DNA of 64,000 nucleotides. Source: Flavobacterium caeni. Lineage in GTDB: Bacteria; Bacteroidota; Bacteroidia; Flavobacteriales; Flavobacteriaceae. The notes under the pieces were generated by a model. The model saw only the letters and a program-made list of their open reading frames with translations. It searched no databases and was not told the DNA's origin. Made by a program: the position numbers and the translations under genes. Numbering within the stretch: position 1 is the stretch's first letter; each line of letters starts with the position of its first letter. The DNA lies in NCBI RefSeq assembly GCF_900101895.1, contig NZ_FMVF01000010.1, positions 65,390 through 129,389 of the forward strand. Direction: 5' to 3'. Positions 1 through 8,907 of this stretch are shown here, one piece after another.

Positions 1-1547
1 GCCCAGGTAAATGTTTCGCAAGCCGATTCGGTCACCGTCGATGTTGTGGGCTGGTTCACGGTCACGTTCAGGTTGGCCGTTGTGGCATGCTGACCTTGGT
101 CGGGCGTGAAGGTATAGGTTCCCGATGTCGTATTGTCGATGACCGCTGGTGACCAAGTACCCGAGATCCCGTTGTTTGAAGCTGCCGCCAAAGCCGGAGC
201 CGTATCGCCTGCACAAATCGGAGCGATCGCATCGAATACCGGAACGGCCAATGGCGCCATCGATTGGTTGCTGTATTTGAGAATGATCGCGTTCTGCAAA
301 TTGTTACCGCCGATGAAAATCGAACTAAAATCGGCCGAAGCGTAAAACTGCGTAATGTTGTTGCGGTTGGCTGCCGTATTCGGGTGGTCGATGTCGTGCA
401 GGATGTAACCGTTGTTGCCAAAAGTCGTGTCGAGCGTACCGTTTGACAGGAACCGCGCCATGACCAGATACGGAAATTGGTTCGCTTGTCCGGCTGTGGT
501 CGTAACGGCCATACCCGCCAATAAAATCTTCCCGTCAGGTTGGACCAGGATTTTCCTGAAATCGGCTTTGGTCGTCGCATCGATGTCGAGTGAAACCACG
601 AGCGTGCCCGCTGTCCCGAAAGAATTGGCGTTGCCGCCCGTCGGGGTAAATTTCTTGATGCTGGCGTAAGGTACCGCATTCGAGCCAAAATTGGTTTGTC
701 CGCCGAGCATGTAGGTGTTGTTGTCCTGGTCGAAGGCCAAATCGTATTTCCATCCGTAGAACGACTCGTAGCTGTGCTGCAGTCTGATCGGTTGGCCTGT
801 TGGCGCCACGATGGCGGCCGTCGTCTTGCGGTTGGATACAAACGACGACGAACTTTCGTAATACGCCGAATAGCCATAAATCACGGCATTCCCGTCGGGC
901 CGTACCTTAATCCCGCTCGAAAATTCTTCGGTGTAATACCCAATCGAGGTTTGGCTGATGTTGATGCCCAAGGAATGTGAATTGAAGTTGTAGCTGCTGT
1001 CGTGCGTGCCGTCGGTGTTGTAGCGTCTGATGTAATAGTTGTTGTAGCTGCCGTAGGCCGTGCTCGAGTTGCCGCCGATAAAGATTTTACCGTCGGGCGA
1101 TTTTTCAGAATAAATGTTTCCTTTGATGTCGGTGCCCACATTGAGGAAAACCCAACCTTGTCCGCCAGTGCCTAAAGTGGCATCGACCGTGCCGTCAAAA
1201 TTGTAGCGCCCCATTGCGTAGTTGTCGTAGGTGCCTTTAGAAATCAATGTAATCTGGTTGTTTTCGACCGTAAAACTTTGATAATTGGTATAGCTCTGGA
1301 CGATGTTGATCGCGCCGTCCACACCAAAAGTCGCATCGGGCAATCCGTTGGCGGTGAGTCGGTGGAACTTGCCGTTGTGGATGTAGATGGTCGTGCCATC
1401 GGGCTGTACGCGACGGTCGAGCGTCACGCCGTTGTCGGTGTTGAGCAAGACATAACCGTTGGTCCCAAAAGTGGTGTCGGCCGCGCCGTCCTGCGCAAAA
1501 ATCAACTGTGAAAAAAGCGCGCAAAGCGCCAGGGTAATTCTTTTCAT
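1..1547 (-). CDS. Exported delta-60-repeat beta-propeller protein with Ig-like domain (3' end beyond window)
   Basis: The reading frame is open without interruption from the ATG at 1547 to the window edge (at least 515 codons). It starts with a signal peptide (MKRITLALCALFSQLIFAQ). The body carries several delta-60-type repeats, recognisable from the motifs DTTFGTNGYV, DATFGVDGAI, SPDGKIFIGG, VQPDGKILLAGM and LDTTFGNNGYI. About residue 450 onward is an Ig-like module (PICAGDTAPAL, then GTWSPAVIDNTTSGTYTF), a form common in large Flavobacterium surface proteins, and a second module begins at the edge (ESACETFTW). By family habit the missing C-terminus should hold a T9SS or gliding-associated sorting domain; this is inference. 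Function is unknown; a cell-surface or secreted propeller is likely. Confidence 0.85.
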   Translation of the reverse strand, partial: MKRITLALCALFSQLIFAQDGAADTTFGTNGYVLLNTDNGVTLDRRVQPDGTTIYIHNGKFHRLTANGLPDATFGVDGAINIVQSYTNYQSFTVENNQITLISKGTYDNYAMGRYNFDGTVDATLGTGGQGWVFLNVGTDIKGNIYSEKSPDGKIFIGGNSSTAYGSYNNYYIRRYNTDGTHDSSYNFNSHSLGINISQTSIGYYTEEFSSGIKVRPDGNAVIYGYSAYYESSSSFVSNRKTTAAIVAPTGQPIRLQHSYESFYGWKYDLAFDQDNNTYMLGGQTNFGSNAVPYASIKKFTPTGGNANSFGTAGTLVVSLDIDATTKADFRKILVQPDGKILLAGMAVTTTAGQANQFPYLVMARFLSNGTLDTTFGNNGYILHDIDHPNTAANRNNITQFYASADFSSIFIGGNNLQNAIILKYSNQSMAPLAVPVFDAIAPICAGDTAPALAAASNNGISGTWSPAVIDNTTSGTYTFTPDQGQHATTANLNVTVNQPTTSTVTESACETFTW

Positions 1548-1650
1548 TTTTATCAACTTGTATTTTTCCTACTCATGGAGCTTTTCAGATTCCGCTACGC
1601 TACAATTAAGAGCGATTTGTTTTGTAAATGCTTTCCGAATAATTAGCGTG

Positions 1651-1677
1651 CAAACTTACAATGTTTGTATCTACAAA
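1651..1677 (-). promoter_or_regulatory. Possible promoter of the delta-60 protein gene
   Basis: On the minus strand TAAGTTTG (1658-1651) matches the Bacteroidota -7 consensus TAnnTTTG exactly, about 100 nt before the ATG at 1547. A TTTG at 1677-1674 lies 15 nt upstream, shorter than the usual 17-23 nt spacing, so the -33 assignment is weak. Confidence 0.4.
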
Positions 1678-1786
1678 TGTTTGCTTTTGCGTTAAGTTAT
1701 CAACAGGTTTTGTAAGCGTCTTCGTTCAAACGCAAATGCTGAAAAATGATCCCGAACTCCTAAAAGCCCGGGACCAACCAACTAAA

Positions 1787-2917
1787 TTATTTCACGAGTT
1801 TCATCCAGAAGTAGTCGTTCCAGCCCTCGATCAAACGGGTCGGATCGGTATTCTTGCTGCGGTCTTGCTCAGGAATTTGAACGATGCGCTTGTCTTTGAC
1901 GTCAAAGTGGTATTGACGCGGCTTGGCTTCGCCTTCTACCGTCACCTCGACTTTGTAGGCGCCATCGGCAAGGGTCGCAAACTTGAGCGTTTCGTTGGGT
2001 TTGTCGACGAGTTTGAACGCGCATTGGTTGTCGCCCCATTCGGCTTGTCGGACCTGCGCGGCGTTCGGCCCGTTGCCGTAATGTTTCGCATAAGGCTTGC
2101 CGTCTTTGAGCAAACTGACGCTCCACTTGACTTTTTTGGTCGTGTTTTTGGCGTTGGCCGGATCGGGTTTGAATTCCTCGTGCGTGAGGTAAAAGCCAAA
2201 GAGCAGGTTGCCCGTATCGGCGTAGTTCATGTAGGCAAAGTTGTTCCATGGCCCGCGCGCCACATACATTTCGTTGGTCCCGGAATAGGTGTCGTTATTG
2301 GTCAGTTTGGCCACCTCGAAATCGAACGAGTAATACGTTTTGTCGCCTGCTACAAAATCCAGACGGTAATTGCCCGCGCCCCATTGCTTGAGGTCGATGT
2401 TGGTGTCGCCCACCCATTCGCCGTTCACTTTGTAGCGTGACGTAGGCGCGTTGTATTTGATTTTTTTGCCTTCGTCGAATTGCTGTCCGCCATCGTACTC
2501 AAAATACGTGATGAACTGGTCGCCTTTAAAGACTTTGACCTTGAGGTATTCTTCCTGGTCATAAATAGGGTCTACCTTGGCACCGCCCGCCTTGGTATTG
2601 GGTACAAAGGTTGCGGTGTAGTTTTCCAGACGCGTGCCACCGGTCAAAAAAACCTGTGTGCCGTAAAGCAACGAGCTGAACGTGACCGCCGGCGTTTGGT
2701 TGTACTGTCCCCAGTTGAGTTTGGCGCCGCTGCCCAATCCGCCTACCATTTTGCCTTTGGTCGCTTTTCCTACGACGCCCGTGGCCTTGACAACGTCGTT
2801 GGCCGTGCTCGCCTGGTCGGCGGCTTTTGAAAGTTTCCTGAGCAATTGTGCATTCGCCGATCCTATGCAGCAGAGTGCCAATGACGCTGCCATGATCGCA
2901 TTTTTCATTTTTTTCAT
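1787..2917 (-). CDS. Exported protein of unknown function (376 aa)
   Basis: I do not recognise this family. The product has a clear signal peptide (MKKMKNAIMAASLALCCIGSANAQ), so it should leave the cytoplasm. After it comes a short helical, Gly/Lys-rich stretch (about residues 25-65) and then an aromatic-rich, mostly beta domain to the end; a C-terminal T9SS sorting domain is not evident. The start could be the second ATG three codons in. It stands alone: the two-component pair upstream ends more than 170 bp away and the delta-60 gene downstream has its own candidate promoter. Periplasmic or outer-membrane location is inferred only from the signal peptide. Confidence 0.75.
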   Translation of the reverse strand: MKKMKNAIMAASLALCCIGSANAQLLRKLSKAADQASTANDVVKATGVVGKATKGKMVGGLGSGAKLNWGQYNQTPAVTFSSLLYGTQVFLTGGTRLENYTATFVPNTKAGGAKVDPIYDQEEYLKVKVFKGDQFITYFEYDGGQQFDEGKKIKYNAPTSRYKVNGEWVGDTNIDLKQWGAGNYRLDFVAGDKTYYSFDFEVAKLTNNDTYSGTNEMYVARGPWNNFAYMNYADTGNLLFGFYLTHEEFKPDPANAKNTTKKVKWSVSLLKDGKPYAKHYGNGPNAAQVRQAEWGDNQCAFKLVDKPNETLKFATLADGAYKVEVTVEGEAKPRQYHFDVKDKRIVQIPEQDRSKNTDPTRLIEGWNDYFWMKLVK

Positions 2918-3092
2918 TTTTCTTGTTTAGGTTAATTTTTGCACGCCGAGTTGGTGGCGAACGTGCGTTGATGTTTGATTCGGAAGCGAAAGTAGCGCAA
3001 AAGCAAACGCCCGTTTTGACCAATGAACATGCGTTGGCCGCCACGGTAAATTCGTCGGGGTTGGATGGAAATTCGTTTTCGGGAAAAAAGGC

Positions 3093-3839
3093 CTACAGGT
3101 TCTCGAGCAAAATCAGGAATTCTTCCTTTTTACGCACCGACAACGGAACCACGTGTGCATTCTTCATCACGATGCGGTTGCCGCCCTCGGCCTTGACAAA
3201 ATGATCAAAATAGGCCATGTTGATCAAATGCGATTGGTGCGTCCTGAAGAATTGGAACGGCACGAGCATGGTCTCATATTCCTTGAGGTTGGTCGAGACC
3301 ACGAGTTGCGGCGCATTGACAAAATGAAAGGTGGTGTAGTTTTTATCGGATTCGCAGTGCACAATGTCCTGGATGTTCACCGAATAAATCCGATCGGCGG
3401 TCTTGAGCACGAGTTTTTGCAGGTTCTTGGGCCGTTCGAGGTTGGCGAACAGGTTGTTGAGTTTGAGCTCGACAAGGTCGTTGCCTATCGAGTCCTGCGC
3501 TTTTTGCACGGCCTCGACCAATTCGTCGGCCTGGAGCGGTTTGAGCAAATAATCGATGGCCGAAAAGCGAAACGCGCGGATCGCAAAATCTTCATAACCC
3601 GTGATAAAAATCACCTTGAAATCAAACGGACGCATTTTTTGGAGCAAATCGAACCCGGTACCGTCGGGCATCTCGACGTCGAGAAAAACCAAATCGGGCG
3701 ACAATTTGTCGATGAGCCCAATACCCGACGCTACCGAATCGGCCTCGCCCACAATGACCACATTGGCGCAATGCGCCCTGATGATCCCGATGTTTTTCTT
3801 TCGGATCGCTTCGATATCGTCTATGACAACGGCTCGCAT
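3093..3839 (-). CDS. LytTR-family response regulator
   Basis: A 248-residue regulator of the AlgR/LytR type. The receiver domain (about residues 1-120) shows the acidic pair D7-D8, the phospho-acceptor D54 in FLDVEMPDG and the conserved lysine in YLLKP. The LytTR DNA-binding domain fills about residues 140-245 (VHCESDKNYTTFHF, FFRTHQSHLIN). I use the ATG at 3839 rather than the longer frame because the receiver begins there (MRAVVIDD) and the longer version would run back into the kinase gene. It lies 4 bp behind the kinase stop codon, so the two form an operon. The target genes cannot be told from the sequence. Confidence 0.93.
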   Translation of the reverse strand: MRAVVIDDIEAIRKKNIGIIRAHCANVVIVGEADSVASGIGLIDKLSPDLVFLDVEMPDGTGFDLLQKMRPFDFKVIFITGYEDFAIRAFRFSAIDYLLKPLQADELVEAVQKAQDSIGNDLVELKLNNLFANLERPKNLQKLVLKTADRIYSVNIQDIVHCESDKNYTTFHFVNAPQLVVSTNLKEYETMLVPFQFFRTHQSHLINMAYFDHFVKAEGGNRIVMKNAHVVPLSVRKKEEFLILLENL

Positions 3840-3843
3840 GGTT

Positions 3844-5754
3844 TTAGTTTTCGTAAATGTATGGGATTTCGAAACGCACTTTGGCACCCACGACGCTGGT
3901 TCCGTCCATGACGTTGTCGGTTTGTACGACAAAGTCCTTGTTCTTGGTGTAGTTCACCAACCGTTCCTTGGTGATGGTCATGGCCAGCGATTTGTGGTTG
4001 GTTTGCTTCTGTTGGCCGTCGAAACCCTTGCCGTTGTCGAGCACTTCGAACAACAGTTTGTTTTGCTCGAGGTAGAATCGGATGTTGACCATGCCGCCTT
4101 GGGCCTTGTTGTTGAGCCCGTGCTTGATCGCGTTTTCGATAAACGGCTGGGTAAGCATGGGCGGTAAAAACAGCGATTCCTGTTCGATGGCCTCTTCTAC
4201 GGCTATCGTGTAATCGAATTTGTTGTCGTAAAGCAATTGCTGGATGGCCATGTAGTTCTTGATCATCTGGACTTCGTCGAAAAGCGAAATGTAGTTCTCG
4301 TTCGAGTGTTCGAGAATCTGGCGCGTGAGCGTCGAGAATTTGCTCAGGTAATCGACGGCCGAATCGGGTTTGTTTGCATAAATCAACCCCTGGATGTTCT
4401 CGATCGAATTAAAAATAAAATGCGGATTCATTTGCGTAATCAGCAATTTTTGCTTGATGTGGTTGCGTTCGAGCGCCGCGATGGCCTGCTTTTGTTTGTT
4501 GTTGCGGTAATAGAACCATCCGCCCAAAACGAGCAACAGCAAAGCCCCCGAAAGTGCGATGAGCCACGCATTCTTACGCGACTGTTCTTTCTCGGCATTG
4601 GCTTTTTGCAACGCGTTTTGTTTTTGGAGCAGTTTGTTTTTACTGACGACCTCGTTGGTTTGGTATTGTACCGACAAATCTTCGAGCGCCTCCATCTTGT
4701 CGCGGTTCATGATCGAATCGGAATAGGTCACGTACAGCTCATGGTATTCATAAGCCTTTTTGTAATCCTTTTTGAGTTTGTACAACGCGCTGAAATCCAT
4801 ATAAAGGATCCGCAAATCGTCGAGCGTATTGGTCACCTTGGCCAGTTCGAGCGCCTCCTTGAGGTATTTCTCGGCCAGGTCGTATTGCCCCGTCTCGATA
4901 TAAAGTTCGCCCACCAACGTCCTGGTCGTCAAATCGATGACCATCATGCCCGGCCCGAGTTGTTCGGTAAGTTCCAGCGTTTTCAGATAGTAGTCGAGCG
5001 CCATTTTGTTGTTGCCCATTTCGTTGTAACAACGTGCGATATTGCCGTAAAGGTGTGGCAACCGGAAGATGTCGATCGGGATTTCGGGGGCGGTGTGTTC
5101 GGCCTCCGAGAACAACTTGAGCGCCGTCGGGTATTCCTTTTTGTCGACGTAGATCTTGGCGAGCTCGCTGAGCGCATCACGCAGTTGCGGGATGTTGTTG
5201 ATTTTCCTGAAAATGGCGATGGCCGTCTTGAACGACTCCTCACTTTTGGCGTGGTCTGGTTTTAACGAATAACAACGTCCTATTTGCAAATAGCTGCGCC
5301 CGATAAAAAGACTGTCCTTCATTTTGAGCGAGGTTTTGAGCGCATTCGACGCATCGGAAAAAGCCGCTACATAATCGGCGGTTTGGTTGTGGAACGCCGA
5401 GGCAAAAAGGAATGTTTCGGCCAGGTATTTGTCGAGTTTGTTTTGCTTGGTGAACGCGATGTTTTTCTTGATGAACAGTTCGGCGTTCTCGGCGTCGCTG
5501 AGCCGCATATAGCTCACCGCTTTTCGCCAATAGGCTATCGCAATACCTTTGGCGTACTTTCTTTTTTGCGAATAGGCGATCACCGAGTCCATGCTCTTGA
5601 TGAAATACTCGGGATCATTTTGCGCGTTCGCCCTGCCCAAAATCTCACTTACATAACTGGAGTCTTTGGGATTCGAAGCTTGGCTAAAAATGGGTTCGCA
5701 AACAAATAGAAGAACCGCAACTAAAAAAAACGTTCGGAAAAATTTTAGGGGCAT
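3844..5754 (-). CDS. TPR-containing LytS/YehU-type sensor histidine kinase
   Basis: A 636-residue kinase partner of the LytTR regulator just downstream. It has a signal peptide (MPLKFFRTFFLVAVLLFVC...), a periplasmic array of tetratricopeptide repeats (about residues 40-370), a single membrane segment (LIALSGALLLLVLGGWFYY) followed by a short coiled coil, then the His_kinase domain with the phospho-acceptor histidine in QMNPHFIFNS and an ATPase domain with N-box NAIKHGL and G-box DNGKGF. The ATG at 5754 is chosen because the signal peptide starts there; the longer frame has no such start. TPR-sensor/LytTR pairs are frequent in Bacteroidota, where ligands are mostly unknown. Confidence 0.92.
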   Translation of the reverse strand: MPLKFFRTFFLVAVLLFVCEPIFSQASNPKDSSYVSEILGRANAQNDPEYFIKSMDSVIAYSQKRKYAKGIAIAYWRKAVSYMRLSDAENAELFIKKNIAFTKQNKLDKYLAETFLFASAFHNQTADYVAAFSDASNALKTSLKMKDSLFIGRSYLQIGRCYSLKPDHAKSEESFKTAIAIFRKINNIPQLRDALSELAKIYVDKKEYPTALKLFSEAEHTAPEIPIDIFRLPHLYGNIARCYNEMGNNKMALDYYLKTLELTEQLGPGMMVIDLTTRTLVGELYIETGQYDLAEKYLKEALELAKVTNTLDDLRILYMDFSALYKLKKDYKKAYEYHELYVTYSDSIMNRDKMEALEDLSVQYQTNEVVSKNKLLQKQNALQKANAEKEQSRKNAWLIALSGALLLLVLGGWFYYRNNKQKQAIAALERNHIKQKLLITQMNPHFIFNSIENIQGLIYANKPDSAVDYLSKFSTLTRQILEHSNENYISLFDEVQMIKNYMAIQQLLYDNKFDYTIAVEEAIEQESLFLPPMLTQPFIENAIKHGLNNKAQGGMVNIRFYLEQNKLLFEVLDNGKGFDGQQKQTNHKSLAMTITKERLVNYTKNKDFVVQTDNVMDGTSVVGAKVRFEIPYIYEN

Positions 5755-5950
5755 GTGGCATTGTGCATTATGCGTCAAAAATAGACAATAAAACGCAAAG
5801 TTTGGTTTGTTCGGATATCCAAAACACAAAATAGTTGGATTTTCGCCACAACCCCGATCAAAAGACACGGACAACCGAACAAGGCCACAAATGGGCAAAA
5901 AAAATCCCAAACTCGTTTTAGAATTTGGGATTGAGGATAGTGTGCGTTTG

Positions 5951-7870
5951 CTATTTGAGCATCAACTTCTTGGAATAAGATGCTTCTCCAATGCCAACAT
6001 TGAGAATGTACACCCCTTTTGGAAAACCCGATAGGTCGATGGTCTTGCTGTTTGTTTGGTGCAATATCACCCTACCGGACAAATCGACCACTTTTAAATC
6101 GATGTCGTTTGTCTCGGCGTGGGTCGCTACATGAAACTGTCCGTTCGATGGATTCGGATACACCACAACCGCGCTGGCATCAGACGTGAAACTGCCCGTT
6201 TCCAAAAGCCCTGAATTCAAAAACACTTTCCAGTAACGGCTGCTTCCGGTGCCAAAAGCGATGGCTTGGTTCGAAAACTGTTCGAATTCTACGGTTTGGG
6301 CCGTGACCACCAAGTCGGGTTTGTTATCGTTGTTCATGTCGAGGACGCTCCAGGTTTGATCGCCTAAATTCCCGCCGGCCGAATCGGCCAGTGCGTCGTA
6401 GCCGTAGTCGATCGTAGAATAGGTATGACCTCCTTGCGGAATAGGCCAATTGGCCGATGTCGTGGCGAATCCGGTGCCGTTGTTCAAAAACACTTTCCAA
6501 TAGCGGTTGCTTCCGGTGCCGAATGCAGTGGCTTGGTCCGAGAAACCGGCATAGGCCTTGCGCTCTGCGGTGACCACCAAGTCGGGTTTGTTGTCGCTGT
6601 TCATGTCGAGGACACTCCAGGTTTGGTCGCCGATGGTACCTTCGGCCGAAGCGGCCAGCGCATCGTACCCGTAGTTGATCGTCGAATAGGTGTGCCCGCC
6701 CTGCGGGATGGTCCAATTGGTCGAAGTGGCATTGAAACCGCTGCCGGTGTTCAAAAACACTTTCCAATAACGATTGCTTCCGGTGCCGAATGCAGTGGCC
6801 TGGTCCGAGAAACCGGCATATGCCTTACGCTCTGCGGTGACCACCAGATCGGGTTTGTTGTCGTTGTTCATATCGAGAACACTCCAGGTCTGGTCTCCAA
6901 TCGTGCCTTCGGCCGAAGCCGCAAGGGCGTCGTAGCCGTAATTGATTGTCGAATAGGTGTGTCCGCCCTGCGGAATAGGCCAATTGGTCGATGTCGTGGC
7001 GAATCCGCTGCCGTTGTTCAAATAGACTTTCCAATAACGGTTGCTTCCGCTGCCGAAAGCGATGGCTTGGTCCGAAAACTGTTCGAATTCGACCTTTTGG
7101 GCCGTGACCACCAGGTCGGGTTTGCCGTCTCCGTTCATATCCGAAACGCTCCAGGTTTGGTCTCCTAAAGAGCTGCCTGCCGAATCGGCCAGCGCGTCGA
7201 AGCCGTAATTGATCGTCGAATAAGTATGTCCGCCCTGTGGGATCGTCCAGTTGGTGGGCGTGGTATTGAAACCGCTTCCGGTGTTCCAATACACCTTCCA
7301 GTAACGGTTGCTTCCGGTACCGAAAGCGATGGCTTGGTTCGAAAACTGTTCGAATTCTACCGTTTCGGCGGTTACCACCAAATCGGGTTTGTTGTCGTTG
7401 TTCAAGTCGATGACGCTCCAGGTTTGGTCGCCTACCTGCCCTTCTGGCATGCCATACAACGCATCATAGCCGTAATTGATGGTCGAATACGTGTGGCCAC
7501 CTTGTGGAATGGGCCAATTGATGGAGGTAGCGCTGAATCCGTTTCCGCTGTTCAGGTATACTTTCCAATAGCGGTTGCTTCCGCTGCCGAAAGCGATGGC
7601 TTGGTTAGAAAACTGTTCGAATTCTACGGTTTGGGCGGTGACCACCAAATCTGGTCTGCCGTCGCCGTTCATGTCCATGACGCTCCAGGTTTGGTCGCCT
7701 AAAATCCCGCCAGCCGAATCGCCGAGCGCATCGAAGCCATAATTGATCGTCGAATAGGTATGGCCTCCTTGCGGGATTGGCCAAGTGGTTGGTGTACTGC
7801 CGAAACCTTGGGAAAACAAATGGCCTATCGAAAGACAGGTAATCAAAGACAAAGTAATTTTTAATTTCAT
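5951..7870 (-). CDS. T9SS cargo made of six 89-residue FG-GAP/VCBS units
   Basis: A 639-residue secreted protein: signal peptide (MKLKITLSLITCLSIGHLFSQ), six tandem copies of one 89-residue unit, then a type A T9SS sorting domain (about the last 75 residues: VVYPNPSNGQFHV, LSGRVILHQT, GVYILNV, ending KKLMLK). Each unit holds PQGGHTYSTINYG, GDQTWSV and an FG-GAP-like calcium-loop motif DMNxDxKPDLVVTA, followed by GSNRYWKV. The DNA period is exactly 267 bp, measured from one conserved tetramer at 6417, 6684, 6951, 7218, 7485 and 7752. Such repeats usually form a beta-propeller, often for adhesion or carbohydrate contact. The ATG at 7870 is chosen for the signal peptide. Confidence 0.88.
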   Translation of the reverse strand: MKLKITLSLITCLSIGHLFSQGFGSTPTTWPIPQGGHTYSTINYGFDALGDSAGGILGDQTWSVMDMNGDGRPDLVVTAQTVEFEQFSNQAIAFGSGSNRYWKVYLNSGNGFSATSINWPIPQGGHTYSTINYGYDALYGMPEGQVGDQTWSVIDLNNDNKPDLVVTAETVEFEQFSNQAIAFGTGSNRYWKVYWNTGSGFNTTPTNWTIPQGGHTYSTINYGFDALADSAGSSLGDQTWSVSDMNGDGKPDLVVTAQKVEFEQFSDQAIAFGSGSNRYWKVYLNNGSGFATTSTNWPIPQGGHTYSTINYGYDALAASAEGTIGDQTWSVLDMNNDNKPDLVVTAERKAYAGFSDQATAFGTGSNRYWKVFLNTGSGFNATSTNWTIPQGGHTYSTINYGYDALAASAEGTIGDQTWSVLDMNSDNKPDLVVTAERKAYAGFSDQATAFGTGSNRYWKVFLNNGTGFATTSANWPIPQGGHTYSTIDYGYDALADSAGGNLGDQTWSVLDMNNDNKPDLVVTAQTVEFEQFSNQAIAFGTGSSRYWKVFLNSGLLETGSFTSDASAVVVYPNPSNGQFHVATHAETNDIDLKVVDLSGRVILHQTNSKTIDLSGFPKGVYILNVGIGEASYSKKLMLK

Positions 7871-7919
7871 GTGGATTATGTGAATTAATGTGCAAATCAT
7901 CGGGTGTATTAAACCGGCC

Positions 7920-7927
7920 CAAAAGTA
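7920..7927 (-). promoter_or_regulatory. Candidate -7 element of the FG-GAP protein gene
   Basis: TACTTTTG on the minus strand matches TAnnTTTG, 50 nt before the ATG at 7870. I see no TTG at proper spacing upstream. Confidence 0.35.
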
Positions 7928-8021
7928 AGGGAAAATTGAAAAAGAATGCTAAAGAATGTACAAGCGTCCCATTGCAAAGGATATTCGTCGCTGTTGAGCG
8001 GAAAAACGTTGGGCAAGAATC

Positions 8022-8663
8022 TTATGGCTTGGTGTTTTCGACCACATAGACCAACGTAAAGTTTTCGATTTCCTCGAAGCAGACCGAAAAATCAGCGGTG
8101 GTTTGGTTGAAACTCAAAATCGCATTTGCCTTTTGGTCATTGATTTCAAACGGCAACAAAGCGATATGGTCCTTAAAACTGATCCCGATTTCGTTGCGGA
8201 CTTTAAAAATGGCTTCCTTGGTGCCCCAAATCACGGTAAGCTTTTGGATGTAATCGTCGGATTCGCGATTGAGATAGGTTTCTTCGAGCGGCGCCGTGAA
8301 TTTGTCGGCGATGATCTTGATTTTTTCGCGTTGTTTTTCCATGTCGATGCCAATGTTTTGGTCGCTCAGTACAATGGCCGAAAATTCGTGCGAATGGGTA
8401 ATGGAAATGTGGCGGCCGTCGTGCAGGTGCGGCTTGCCGGTTTGGTCGTAGTACAAATCGAAATCCGAATAGCCGACGTGCTGCAAGAGTTTGCGCACGC
8501 TCAAAAAGCCGCGGCGGTGCAGTTCCGATTTCATGCCCTGGAGCCGCAATTGGTTTTTTTCGTTGAGTGTAACTTGCGACAGCAGGTCGGACTCGCGCTC
8601 GGTGATTTTCCAGATGTGGATTTGCGTATGTGGGTCGTGGTGTATCGTGCGGTATAATGGCAT
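8022..8663 (-). CDS. 4'-phosphopantetheinyl transferase superfamily protein
   Basis: A 213-residue Sfp/AcpS-superfamily protein expected to transfer phosphopantetheine from CoA to a carrier-protein serine. Motifs in order: GKPHL then ISITHSHEFSAIVLS, the Mg-binding GIDME at about residue 105, and WGTKEAIFK at about residue 147, matching the (W/F)xxKE(A/S)xxK signature. The length fits the family. In this window there are no polyketide or peptide synthases next to it, so its carrier protein is not identified. It is transcribed away from ahcY, with a dispersed hairpin repeat in the spacer between them. Confidence 0.88.
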   Translation of the reverse strand: MPLYRTIHHDPHTQIHIWKITERESDLLSQVTLNEKNQLRLQGMKSELHRRGFLSVRKLLQHVGYSDFDLYYDQTGKPHLHDGRHISITHSHEFSAIVLSDQNIGIDMEKQREKIKIIADKFTAPLEETYLNRESDDYIQKLTVIWGTKEAIFKVRNEIGISFKDHIALLPFEINDQKANAILSFNQTTADFSVCFEEIENFTLVYVVENTKP

Positions 8664-8683
8664 GGACGTGCGGTTTGCGGAGG

Positions 8684-8773
8684 CCCTAGCCCCGATTGAA
8701 GTGTAAATCCTTTTTTGCCTTTCTTTAAGGCAGAAAAGATTGCAACGAAAAGCGGGAAATAGCTCCTAAAAAA
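8684..8773 (+). repeat. Dispersed hairpin repeat, copy 1 (forward)
   Basis: Begins CCCTAGCCCCGAT and ends AGCTCCTAAAAAA. The centre is a stem with arms AATCCTTTTTTGCC and GGCAGAAAAGATT around a 9-nt loop (about 8709-8744). Related copies: 42890-43036 and 53707-53852 in this orientation, 15531-15646 and 27143-27276 reversed. Confidence 0.75.
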
Positions 8774-8843
8774 CAATCAAATACATCCGTTTGGCTTTCA
8801 AAAAGTTAGACGAGCGAATGTTTCATAAATTTCGGCAAACCCG

Positions 8844-8873
8844 TTTGATTTCAAAACGAAATCCGTAAATTTG
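8844..8873 (+). promoter_or_regulatory. ahcY promoter
   Basis: TTTG at 8844-8847, an 18-nt spacer and TAAATTTG at 8866-8873 match the Bacteroidota housekeeping consensus (TTTG, TAnnTTTG). It lies 34 nt upstream of the ATG at 8908. Confidence 0.8.
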
Positions 8874-8907
8874 CGCCAAATTTTTGACTAAATACAAATA
8901 TACGATA

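Noticed and set aside
1..1547. Frameshifted or broken delta-60 gene
   Set aside because: I followed the codon phase from the ATG to the window edge and it stays in frame with motifs throughout.
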